Assembly: GCF_019168305.1 (NCBI RefSeq)
Contig: NZ_JAHTBI010000084.1
Coordinates: forward strand, 1-32,387
Length of the DNA stretch: 32,387 nt
Direction: 5' to 3'
Source of the DNA: Pseudomonas aegrilactucae
GTDB taxonomy: Bacteria; Pseudomonadota; Gammaproteobacteria; Pseudomonadales; Pseudomonadaceae
Numbering within the stretch: position 1 is the stretch's first letter; every line of letters starts with the position of its first letter. Both the position numbers and the translations under genes were made by a program. Below the pieces are notes generated by a model, which had not been told where the DNA came from, did not search any database, and saw nothing but the letters and a program-made list of their open reading frames with translations. Below, in pieces: positions 24,043-31,205 of the stretch.

Positions 24043-24618
24043 ATGCGTGAAAAACCAATCCCTCGGCTGGCCCCGCGCGACCGGGTGCTGGAGGCCGCCC
24101 AGGCGCTGTTTTTCAATGAGGGCATCAGCCGTGTGACGGTCGATGCGATTGCGGCAACGGCCCAAACCACCAAGATGACCCTGTACCGGCATTTCGAGTC
24201 CAAGGATGCGCTGGTGTTGGAGTGGGTGCAGCGCATGATCGAGGACTACGATGCGCTATGGGCGCAGTTGTCGGCCCAGCATGACGGGCAGCCGGCCCGG
24301 CAGATGCTTGGCTTTGCCGAGTTTCTGGTGCAGGAGCCGGTGCTGTCCTCGCACCGTGGTTGCGCCTTTACCAATGCCCTGGCCGAACTGCCGGTGTGCG
24401 ACAGCCCGGCGCGGGCGCTGATCGAGGCGCACAAGCGGCGTCAGGCCGAGCGCTTGCAGCGCCTGTGTGCCGAGGCTGGGTTGGCCGCGCCGGAGCAGGC
24501 CGCGTTCGAATTGACGCTGCTGCTCGAAGGGGTGCAGATCGTGGCACAGAACAAGGGGTTCGATGACGTCGGACCACGCGTACTGGCGCTGGTGCGGGCC
24601 CGGTTGGCGCTGGCCTGA
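24043..24618 (+). CDS. TetR/AcrR-family transcriptional regulator
   Basis: A 191-aa dimeric repressor-type protein. The N-terminal helix-turn-helix lies at about 9-55 (RVLEAAQALFFNEGISRVTV..TTKMTLYRHFESKDAL), with the conserved TLYRHF recognition-helix end. The C-terminal ligand/dimer domain includes a Cys in HRGCAFTNALAELP, similar to TetR_C proteins that respond to small molecules or oxidants. GGAG six nt before the ATG. It is divergent from the amidase gene with the phased hexamers between, so autoregulation and amidase control are likely. The convergent diguanylate cyclase gene ends 10 nt after its stop. Confidence 0.93.
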   Translation: MREKPIPRLAPRDRVLEAAQALFFNEGISRVTVDAIAATAQTTKMTLYRHFESKDALVLEWVQRMIEDYDALWAQLSAQHDGQPARQMLGFAEFLVQEPVLSSHRGCAFTNALAELPVCDSPARALIEAHKRRQAERLQRLCAEAGLAAPEQAAFELTLLLEGVQIVAQNKGFDDVGPRVLALVRARLALA

Positions 24619-24628
24619 GGCTTCAGTT

Positions 24629-25705
24629 TCAGTCCGGGTAGGCCAGGCGCAACGGCGCCACATCGGCACGGGCGCTGCTGACGCGGTTGCGGCCCTCGCG
24701 CTTGGCGGCATACAGCGCCTGGTCCGCCGCATCGAGCCAGCTGATGGGGTCGCTGAAGTGCGGCTCGAAACTGGCCAGGCCGATGCTCAGGCTGATGCGT
24801 AGCTGCGGCAGTTGTTCGTTGCGGTAGTCGCTGACACGCTGGCGCAGGCGTTCCATGGCCTGGCTTGCCTGCTCCAGGGTGCTGCCCGGCAGGATCACGC
24901 CGAATTCGTCGCCGCCGTAACGCCCGGCCAGGTCATCGTCGCGCAGGTTGTGCTTGAGCTCCACGCTGAGCTGGCGCAGCACGCAGTCGCCCACCACGTG
25001 GCCGAAGGTGTCGTTGATGGCCTTGAAGTGATCGATGTCGATCACCGCGATCACCGCCTGGCCATGGTGTTGCTGGCACAGTTGGAAGCGCAGTTGCAGC
25101 AGGTCTTTCCAGGAACCGTGGTTGAGCAGGCCGGTGAGGCTGTCGGTGCGGCTCAGTGCGCTGAGGCTGAGCTTGTGCTCGGAGAGCTTGATCGCCAGGC
25201 GATAACACACCCAGCCCAGTGCCAGTGGGTACAGGGTGAGCATCGGCAGGCAGGCGTACACCTGCACCGCACTGGTGCTCAACTGCAGGCCTGGGCCCAG
25301 CAGCGCGATCGACACCAGCATGCCCGTGCCCTGGGCCAGCATGCCCTGGATGAACAGGCGCTGGCCCCCGGCGGCGACGTTGTTCATGCTCATCATGGCC
25401 AGAATGGTGACACTGATCAGCGGGTTGAACTGCACCGTGGCGGCCCAGAAACCGCCCATCAGCGAATCGATCAGCAAGTTGCGCCGCTCGGCCTGGTAGG
25501 GCGAGCGCGATCTGAGCCCCAATCGATAGGCCAGGTGCGGCCAGCCCAGCCCGTTGAACACCACCAGGGCCAGCACCCACGGCGCTACGCCCAGCGGCAG
25601 CAGGCCGCAGAGTACGCTGACCAGGCCCAGGCTCGAGCCGATGATACGCGGCAGGTAGATTCTCCTGACAAATGAAAGTCCTTTGCCGCTGGTAGTTTGA
25701 GTCAT
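24629..25705 (-). CDS. MASE2-GGDEF diguanylate cyclase
   Basis: A 358-aa membrane-bound enzyme that makes c-di-GMP from two GTP. The N-terminal MASE2 sensor (about 12-175, several membrane spans beginning RRIYLPRIIGSSLGLVSVL) is the type found in E. coli AdrA/DgcC. The GGDEF domain (about 183-340) has SRTDSLTGLLNHGSW, DIDHFKAINDTFGH and RYGGDEF (GGDEF at 264-268). The RxxD feedback site (RDDD, 255-258) is at the correct five-residue spacing, so it should be active and product-inhibited. ATG 25705 has a weak ribosome-binding site. Monocistronic; the FNT gene upstream on the same strand ends with its own terminator. Confidence 0.92.
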   Translation of the reverse strand: MTQTTSGKGLSFVRRIYLPRIIGSSLGLVSVLCGLLPLGVAPWVLALVVFNGLGWPHLAYRLGLRSRSPYQAERRNLLIDSLMGGFWAATVQFNPLISVTILAMMSMNNVAAGGQRLFIQGMLAQGTGMLVSIALLGPGLQLSTSAVQVYACLPMLTLYPLALGWVCYRLAIKLSEHKLSLSALSRTDSLTGLLNHGSWKDLLQLRFQLCQQHHGQAVIAVIDIDHFKAINDTFGHVVGDCVLRQLSVELKHNLRDDDLAGRYGGDEFGVILPGSTLEQASQAMERLRQRVSDYRNEQLPQLRISLSIGLASFEPHFSDPISWLDAADQALYAAKREGRNRVSSARADVAPLRLAYPD

Positions 25706-25774
25706 GATTTGCCGATCTGCCTGAAGCGCCGTTCATCGCATAATTTTGATCAATATTCTGAACAGTCCAGGCGG

Positions 25775-25801
25775 AATCAAAAATGGCCTTGCAGGCCATT
25801 T
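25775..25801 (-). terminator. Rho-independent terminator of the FNT gene
   Basis: On the minus strand a perfect 9-bp stem AAATGGCCT / AGGCCATTT with a 3-nt loop is followed by TTGATTCC after the stem Ts (five Ts in all). It lies 42 nt past the FNT stop and before the diguanylate cyclase promoter, so the two genes are separate units. Confidence 0.85.
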
Positions 25802-25842
25802 CAAGGTTGGTGCGGGCTATGTAGGTGGCGTGTGCGTGGCCC

Positions 25843-26745
25843 TCAGGGTGCATCCGTCGGGTCGCGTCGCCCTGGCAGCGGGCGTTCGCGGCCTTTGCTC
25901 AGGGTGCCATCGGGCAGGCCGGCGTCGCTGCGGATCTGGGCGTGGCTGATCAGGGCGAAGATGAAGCTGCCGCCGACGATGTTGCCGGCCAGGGTCGGCC
26001 CGGCGAAGTGCAGCCAGAACTGCTGCCAGCTCACTTCACCGGCCCATGCCAGGTACGACACCTCCACCGAACCCACCACGATGTGGGTGAAGTCGCCCAG
26101 CGCCATCAGGTAGGTGATCAGCAGGATGATCCAGATCCTGGCGTTCTCCATCGAGGGGATCATCCACACCATGGTGGCGATCATCCAGCCCGAGATGATG
26201 CCTTTGGCGAACATCTGCCCGATCTCGTTTTGCATCACCTTGCGCCCTACCTCGAGGAAGGCGAGGTCGGTCTTGCTGTCGAAAATCGGCAGGTGCAGCA
26301 TCACGTAGGACACCAGCACCGTGCCCACCAGGTTACCGAACAGCACCACGCCCCACAGCCGCAGCAGGCGACCGGCGTTGTTCAGGGTGGGTTTGGTCAT
26401 GACCGGCAGCACGGCGGTCAGGGTGTTTTCGGTGAACAGTTGCTGGCGTGCCAGGATCACTGCCAGAAAGCCTGCCGAATAGCCGAGGCTGGCGATGACC
26501 TGGCTGCTGTCGCCATCGGGCAGGCGGGCGTAGAACAATCCCATGGCCATCAGTGACAGGCCCATCGTGAGCCCGGCGGCCAGTGCCGACCACCACAGGG
26601 CGGCGATGGTGCGTTGCAGTTCCTTGTCGCCCTGGGCGCGGATGATCTCGTGCAGTACGGCTGCGCGGGGTGGCTGGTTGTGGCTGACTTCCTGCTCTTC
26701 GTCTGCAGACAGGCCCGGGGTCTTGCCGCTTTTGTGCTCGTTCAT
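25843..26745 (-). CDS. Formate/nitrite transporter (FNT) family channel, YfdC-like
   Basis: A 300-aa inner-membrane protein of the FocA/NirC superfamily, which conducts small monovalent anions. It has a charged cytoplasmic N-terminus (1-50), then six membrane spans (about 55-275). LARQQLFTENTLTAVLPV is the FNT signature region after span 2, and the symmetric GEVSWQQFWLHFAGPTLAGNIVGG lies before the last span. The extended N-terminus and these motifs fit the YfdC-type subgroup better than FocA. I take ATG 26745; an in-frame ATG at 26793 would add 16 residues with no better ribosome-binding site. Terminator downstream. No formate or nitrite enzyme gene is nearby, so the substrate is open. Confidence 0.88.
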   Translation of the reverse strand: MNEHKSGKTPGLSADEEQEVSHNQPPRAAVLHEIIRAQGDKELQRTIAALWWSALAAGLTMGLSLMAMGLFYARLPDGDSSQVIASLGYSAGFLAVILARQQLFTENTLTAVLPVMTKPTLNNAGRLLRLWGVVLFGNLVGTVLVSYVMLHLPIFDSKTDLAFLEVGRKVMQNEIGQMFAKGIISGWMIATMVWMIPSMENARIWIILLITYLMALGDFTHIVVGSVEVSYLAWAGEVSWQQFWLHFAGPTLAGNIVGGSFIFALISHAQIRSDAGLPDGTLSKGRERPLPGRRDPTDAP

Positions 26746-26941
26746 GGGGAGGCTTCTGTGGTGGGCTTTGAGTAAAGATCCGCGGCCACGCAATTAGTTG
26801 CCTGGCAGGGGTGTGCTGCGCCACACAGATCCAGCGCCTTGTTCGACGACAGACTGAGGCGCAACCACCCGCCTTCAGCCCTCACCGCTGTCCACAAAAC
26901 CCGTCATAATCGCCGCCTTTCAAACAGCGGATTGTGCCCCC

Positions 26942-28135
26942 ATGAAACAAGGATGTTGCGCTGCATTGCTGACGGCCGCGGCCCTGAGCGCGGCCTCGTC
27001 GGCCCAGGCGCGCCTGGACAGCGAAGTGTTCACCGGCACCCTCGGCACCCAGTCGATCGTGCTGGAACTCAACCGTGTCGTCCCCGAGGACGTCAGCGGC
27101 CGTTACTTCTATGCAAAGCACCATCACGACCTGCTGCTCACCGGCAACATTCAGGCATCGCAGATTCACCTGGTAGAGGGGCACGAACCAGCCCCGGATG
27201 CAGGCGTCGAGTCACTGCCGACGCTAGCGCTGTGGCCTGCGGCGCAAGGGGGCCTGCAAGGTGAATGGCAGAGCCCGCAGGGCAAGCGTCTGCCGATCAC
27301 GCTGTTGCCTGCGCGCCTGCCGCAGCAGTGGGGGGATGCCGACCCTTTCCTGACCCGACAGTACACCGAGTCCCCGTATGAGTACCTGAGGCTGATGCAA
27401 CTGCCGCTGATGCCCGGCGAACTTGAGAACTTTCGTGGCTACCCGCTACGCTGGCTGAATGAGCCGTCGTCCGGGCTGAGCACGTTCGTGGTCGAAGACG
27501 GCTACCCGCAGGATCAACTCAAGCGCGTCAACCAGCAACTGCGCGCACGCCTGTCGAGTGAGGTGGTGGCGTATCACCAGTGCATGTTGCTGGGGCGGCC
27601 GGGCGGCTACTACCGGCAGACGGTGACGCCACGCTACATGACCAACGCCCTGGTCAGCGTGAGCGTGGTCCAGGATTACAGCTGCGACGGTACACCGATG
27701 CTGCCAACCGATGTCCCGCTCAACCTGGCAGTGGAGTCGGGCACGCTGCTGACACTGGAGGATGTGCTGTGGGTGGGCGAGGGCAAGCCCTTCCACTACG
27801 AGTACCAGCCGGGACCGAACCCCGAGCAATTTGCCACGGTGAGCTTCGGCGCCTACATGGAGTACCGTTCACGTACCTTTGCACCCTGGTTGCTGGAACA
27901 GCTCAAGCAGTTGTACCCACAGCGCATGGCCGCCGAGGTGGGCGAGAACGGCTGTGACTATGCACAGCCACAGGTCTGGCAGACACCGACCTGGCGCTTC
28001 ACGCCCGAGGGCATCCAGTTCGACCCGGTGTTCGACAGCGTGCAGCGTCACTGTCGCGGCGTGGACTGGGCGGTGCTGCCGTATCGGGTGCTCAGGCAGC
28101 ATCCGGGCGGGGTTGCGCTGGAGCTGCCCGAGTAA
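26942..28135 (+). CDS. Secreted protein of unknown function, possible DUF3298-like C-terminus
   Basis: A 397-aa protein with a Sec signal peptide (CCAALLTAAALSAASSAQA, likely cut after AQA near residue 23), so periplasmic or secreted. It has six mature Cys/Trp-rich patches, including AYHQCMLLGR and DYSCDG, and a C-terminal region with LTLEDVLWVGEG, CDYAQPQVWQTPTWRFTPEG and RGVDWAVLPYRVL. The order 'LTLEDV... W.F..EGI.F... G.. W.VLPY..L' recalls the DUF3298/RsiV-type C-terminal domain, but the match is weak. A CATAAT (about 26908) could be its -10. The ribosome-binding site is poor. It precedes the monooxygenase gene by 81 nt, yet a shared transcript is uncertain. Confidence 0.65.
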   Translation: MKQGCCAALLTAAALSAASSAQARLDSEVFTGTLGTQSIVLELNRVVPEDVSGRYFYAKHHHDLLLTGNIQASQIHLVEGHEPAPDAGVESLPTLALWPAAQGGLQGEWQSPQGKRLPITLLPARLPQQWGDADPFLTRQYTESPYEYLRLMQLPLMPGELENFRGYPLRWLNEPSSGLSTFVVEDGYPQDQLKRVNQQLRARLSSEVVAYHQCMLLGRPGGYYRQTVTPRYMTNALVSVSVVQDYSCDGTPMLPTDVPLNLAVESGTLLTLEDVLWVGEGKPFHYEYQPGPNPEQFATVSFGAYMEYRSRTFAPWLLEQLKQLYPQRMAAEVGENGCDYAQPQVWQTPTWRFTPEGIQFDPVFDSVQRHCRGVDWAVLPYRVLRQHPGGVALELPE

Positions 28136-28216
28136 GGCTTGCTCAACTATGTAGCACCTGCTTGGCCTACATCGTCTTCAGGCTGTGTACTCGCGCATTC
28201 AAGCAGAGCACAGCCC

Positions 28217-30187
28217 ATGACCATCGGTTCCACCTACAACCACCCCGCCGACATCGCGGCCACGCTGGCAGACACCCCACCAGGCTGGTCGGCCCGTTTC
28301 CCCAACCCACCCGACCTGTGTTTCGACTACCGCAGGCTGCTGGAGCAGGTCGGTGGTATCGCCAGGGTCCAGCGTGCCGAACACCGTATCTGCATCGTGG
28401 GCGCAGGCGTCACCGGCCTGACTGCAGCCCGTGAACTGCTGCGTTGCGGCTTCACGCACATCACCCTCATCGAAAAATCGCACCGCATTGGCGGCCGGCA
28501 CATGACGCTGGTCAACAATGCCCGGCCGAGCGCGGCCCCTTCGACGCCCTTCGAAATGGGCGCCATGCGCATGCCGTTGTTCAATCGCACCGGCGAAGCG
28601 CCGAAGGACGGGCGCTCGTTGATGGCCTACTACGCCAGCCAGTTCGATCTGCGCCTTTCTGACTTCCCCAACCCTGGCACGCCCGCGGTTCGATCAACGG
28701 GCATCTACCTTCGCGAAGGTCTATTGGACGGCGAGGGGGATCCGACCCTGCTGATCTGGACCAATACGGATGGCCAGACATCACCGCCCACGGCCACGCT
28801 GCAGCAGGTGCATGAAAAATGGCGTGTCTTTGCCCAGCGGATGACTGCGACGGTGGCACCGGTCTATGGCAGCGAGCAGTGGCAGGACCTGTGGGCAGCT
28901 ATCGTCGAGCGCTACCAGGCGATGTCGTTCCGTGACCTGGTCAGGTTACCCGCCATCAAGGCGTGGAACCCGGAAACACCAGGAGATTTTGGCGGCCTGG
29001 GAATGAGCGCCGCAGAGTCCGCCATTTTCTACGCCATCGGTATCGGTGATGGCAGTTGGGGGGCGTTCTATGATGTCTGCAGCCTGTACCCGTTGCGAAC
29101 CGCAATCTTCGGTTTCAGCAGCCATCTGCAGCTGGTGCATGGTCGGGTGGATGAGCAGGGAGCTCCTCTGGACGCGCCGGTCCCGCCCAATCATGGGGTA
29201 CGTGACAGCAAGGGGCTGCGATTTGCCTCACCCACCTACCTGGGCTTGGCTGCACTGGACGAGTGCCTGTTGTTCATGCCCCTGGAGCACGGCGGCGTTT
29301 CGCCTTACGAACACCTGTGTACCCGATCCGATGGACTGCTCACCGACAGCTCGGTGAGCGGGTTGCGCAAGTTGCCGAATCAGCAGATTCGCGTGCAGTA
29401 CCAGTGGCACGCCAGCAACCCGCAGGCAAGCACCGTGCTCGCAGAGGATTTCGACTCGGTGATTGTCACGCTACCCTCCTGGTTGATCGAAACATCGGTG
29501 CGGCTGGAGGGCTTCACACCGGCGATGCTGCCTCAACCCATCATCGATGCGTACAAGACGGCGCACTGGGAAACCAGCTGCAAAGTGTACGCGCCCTTGA
29601 AGAAAAGCTTTTTGCAACGCAATCGGCTCATCCCGCAAATTCTGGTCACCGATAGCTTTATTCACGATGTTTATGCCTACGGCTACAACGACCACTACGC
29701 CCAGGACTGCATCCTGCTCAGCTACACCTGGGAAGACGATGCGACGAAACTGGCGTCGTTCAGCGATGAGCAACTGGTGCACAAGTGCGTGCAGGAACTG
29801 GATCGGATCCTGTTGCGCTGCACCAACATCCAGGCTCCGATTTCGCCCTATGTCGATACGCGCAACGCCCGGGTGCAACGCTGGATGACTGACCGCAACG
29901 CCTTGGGTTGCGCCAAGCTCTACCGGGCAGGCACCTACTACGATGCCGTGAGCCTGATGCGCTACAGCCGCGAGCATGCGCAGCACAGCGGCCTGTACCT
30001 GGCAGGCGAGTCGTTCTCGGTGGATGCAGGCTGGACAGAGCCGTGCCTGCGCACGGCCATCGATGCGGTGATCAACCTGTGCAACAACACCCAGGCGCTG
30101 TTCAACGGCGGCTTCAGCATGGCGCTGTATCCGCACTATCGCGTGCAACCCCGGGCGTCCTGGCGGGGGCCTTTCCTACAGGCCTGA
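28217..30187 (+). CDS. FAD-dependent L-amino-acid 2-monooxygenase/oxidase-like flavoenzyme
   Basis: A 656-aa flavin amine-oxidase-family enzyme. The dinucleotide site is ICIVGAGVTGLTAAREL (58-74, GAGVTG at 62-67) with acidic Glu86 ending strand 2 and HRIGGR (89-94). FEMGAMRMP (112-120) resembles the substrate-site loop of tryptophan, phenylalanine and lysine 2-monooxygenases. The C-terminal FAD segment is GLYLAGESFSVDAGWTEPCL. These enzymes turn an amino acid into the shortened amide plus CO2. At 656 aa it is longer than IaaM or DavB (about 560) and nearer to the 714-aa Pseudomonas phenylalanine 2-monooxygenase. The following gene encodes an amide hydrolase, which supports the monooxygenase reading over a plain oxidase. 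ATG 28217 is preferred over an upstream ATG at 28139; ribosome-binding site weak. Amino-acid specificity unknown. Confidence 0.82.
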   Translation: MTIGSTYNHPADIAATLADTPPGWSARFPNPPDLCFDYRRLLEQVGGIARVQRAEHRICIVGAGVTGLTAARELLRCGFTHITLIEKSHRIGGRHMTLVNNARPSAAPSTPFEMGAMRMPLFNRTGEAPKDGRSLMAYYASQFDLRLSDFPNPGTPAVRSTGIYLREGLLDGEGDPTLLIWTNTDGQTSPPTATLQQVHEKWRVFAQRMTATVAPVYGSEQWQDLWAAIVERYQAMSFRDLVRLPAIKAWNPETPGDFGGLGMSAAESAIFYAIGIGDGSWGAFYDVCSLYPLRTAIFGFSSHLQLVHGRVDEQGAPLDAPVPPNHGVRDSKGLRFASPTYLGLAALDECLLFMPLEHGGVSPYEHLCTRSDGLLTDSSVSGLRKLPNQQIRVQYQWHASNPQASTVLAEDFDSVIVTLPSWLIETSVRLEGFTPAMLPQPIIDAYKTAHWETSCKVYAPLKKSFLQRNRLIPQILVTDSFIHDVYAYGYNDHYAQDCILLSYTWEDDATKLASFSDEQLVHKCVQELDRILLRCTNIQAPISPYVDTRNARVQRWMTDRNALGCAKLYRAGTYYDAVSLMRYSREHAQHSGLYLAGESFSVDAGWTEPCLRTAIDAVINLCNNTQALFNGGFSMALYPHYRVQPRASWRGPFLQA

Positions 30188-30299
30188 GCGCGGCCTTGCA
30201 GTAATGCCGGAAGGGTCTGACTTGTCCCTCGTGTTGATTGTTTTGTCCACTGGAAAGCCTCCCAACGACAACTCGAACAACAAGAAGGACACCCCCCCC

Positions 30300-31196
30300 A
30301 TGCCTGCACCTACTGCCCCCGTCAGCCCGGTCCGTATCGCGGTCATCCAGTTCGATCCGCAGGTCGGGCTGGACGAGTGCGACAACAACCTGTGCAAAGG
30401 TCTGCAACTCGCCGAGGAGGCGGTGCATGACGGCGCCAATCTGATCGTGCTGCCGGAGCTTGCCAACACCGGCTACACCTTCGAAACCCGCGCAGAAGCC
30501 TATGCGCATGCCGAAACCCTGGACGATGGCCCCAGCATCAAGACCTGGCGCGCTTTTGCCCGTGAGCACCAGGTGTACCTGGTGGCGGGGTTTGCCGAGC
30601 GCGAAGGCCTCAAGCTGTATGACAGTGCCGTGCTGTTCGGGCCTGAGGGCCTGCTGGGGCATTACCGCAAGGCGCACCTGTGGAACCAGGAAAAGCTCTG
30701 GTTCACCCCGGGCGATCTGGGCTTCCCGGTCTTCGAAACCCCGATCGGTCGTATCGGGCTGATGATCTGCTGGGATGTATGGTTTCCTGAAGTGCCACGC
30801 CTGCTGGCGTTGCAGGGCGCCGACATCATCTGCAGCCTGAACAACTGGGTATGGACGCCGCCGCCGCTGTTCGATGCCAGCGGCAAGTGCATGGCGTCCT
30901 ACCTCACCATCACCGCGGCCCACGTCAACAACGTCTACATCGCTGCCGCCAACCGCATCGGCAGCGAGCGCGGCGGGCGCTTCCTGGGCTGTTCGCTGAT
31001 TGCCGGCACCAATGGCTGGCCGCTGGGCGAGGTGGCGGGCCCCGAGAACGAGTGCATTCTCTTCGCCGATGTCGACCTGAGTGCCGCCCGCAGCGCGCCG
31101 ATCTGGAACAGCCTCAACGATTTGCCGCGTGACCGGCGTACCGATTGCTATGGCGCGATGCTTGGCTACGACCAGCATCCAGCGCTGCCGCGCTGA
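30300..31196 (+). CDS. Nitrilase-superfamily amidase (carbon-nitrogen hydrolase)
   Basis: A 298-aa cytoplasmic amidohydrolase with the complete catalytic set: Glu53 in LPELANTGY, Lys124 in HYRKAHLW, and nucleophile Cys157 in LMICWDVWFPE, plus Glu131 in NQEKLWF. It would hydrolyse an amide to acid and ammonia. Placed 112 nt after the flavoenzyme gene, it fits the second step of a monooxygenase/amidase route, as DavA does for 5-aminovaleramide. Canonical indoleacetamide hydrolase IaaH belongs to the unrelated amidase-signature family. I use ATG 30300, preceded by GAAGGA; a run of eight Cs lies between that site and the ATG. An ATG at 30204 would add 32 low-complexity residues. The membrane-protein gene follows after 9 nt. 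Confidence 0.9.
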   Translation: MPAPTAPVSPVRIAVIQFDPQVGLDECDNNLCKGLQLAEEAVHDGANLIVLPELANTGYTFETRAEAYAHAETLDDGPSIKTWRAFAREHQVYLVAGFAEREGLKLYDSAVLFGPEGLLGHYRKAHLWNQEKLWFTPGDLGFPVFETPIGRIGLMICWDVWFPEVPRLLALQGADIICSLNNWVWTPPPLFDASGKCMASYLTITAAHVNNVYIAAANRIGSERGGRFLGCSLIAGTNGWPLGEVAGPENECILFADVDLSAARSAPIWNSLNDLPRDRRTDCYGAMLGYDQHPALPR

Positions 31197-31205
31197 GGAG
31201 GGGGC

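Noticed and set aside
22506..24618. Amidase plus TetR as part of the monooxygenase catabolic module
   Set aside because: They are more than 4 kb away with terminators and opposite-strand genes between, and the module has its own amidase of a different fold.
25746..25753. TTGATCAA as an ANR site near the diguanylate cyclase gene
   Set aside because: It lacks the 4-nt spacer between TTGAT and ATCAA half-sites required for ANR/FNR binding.
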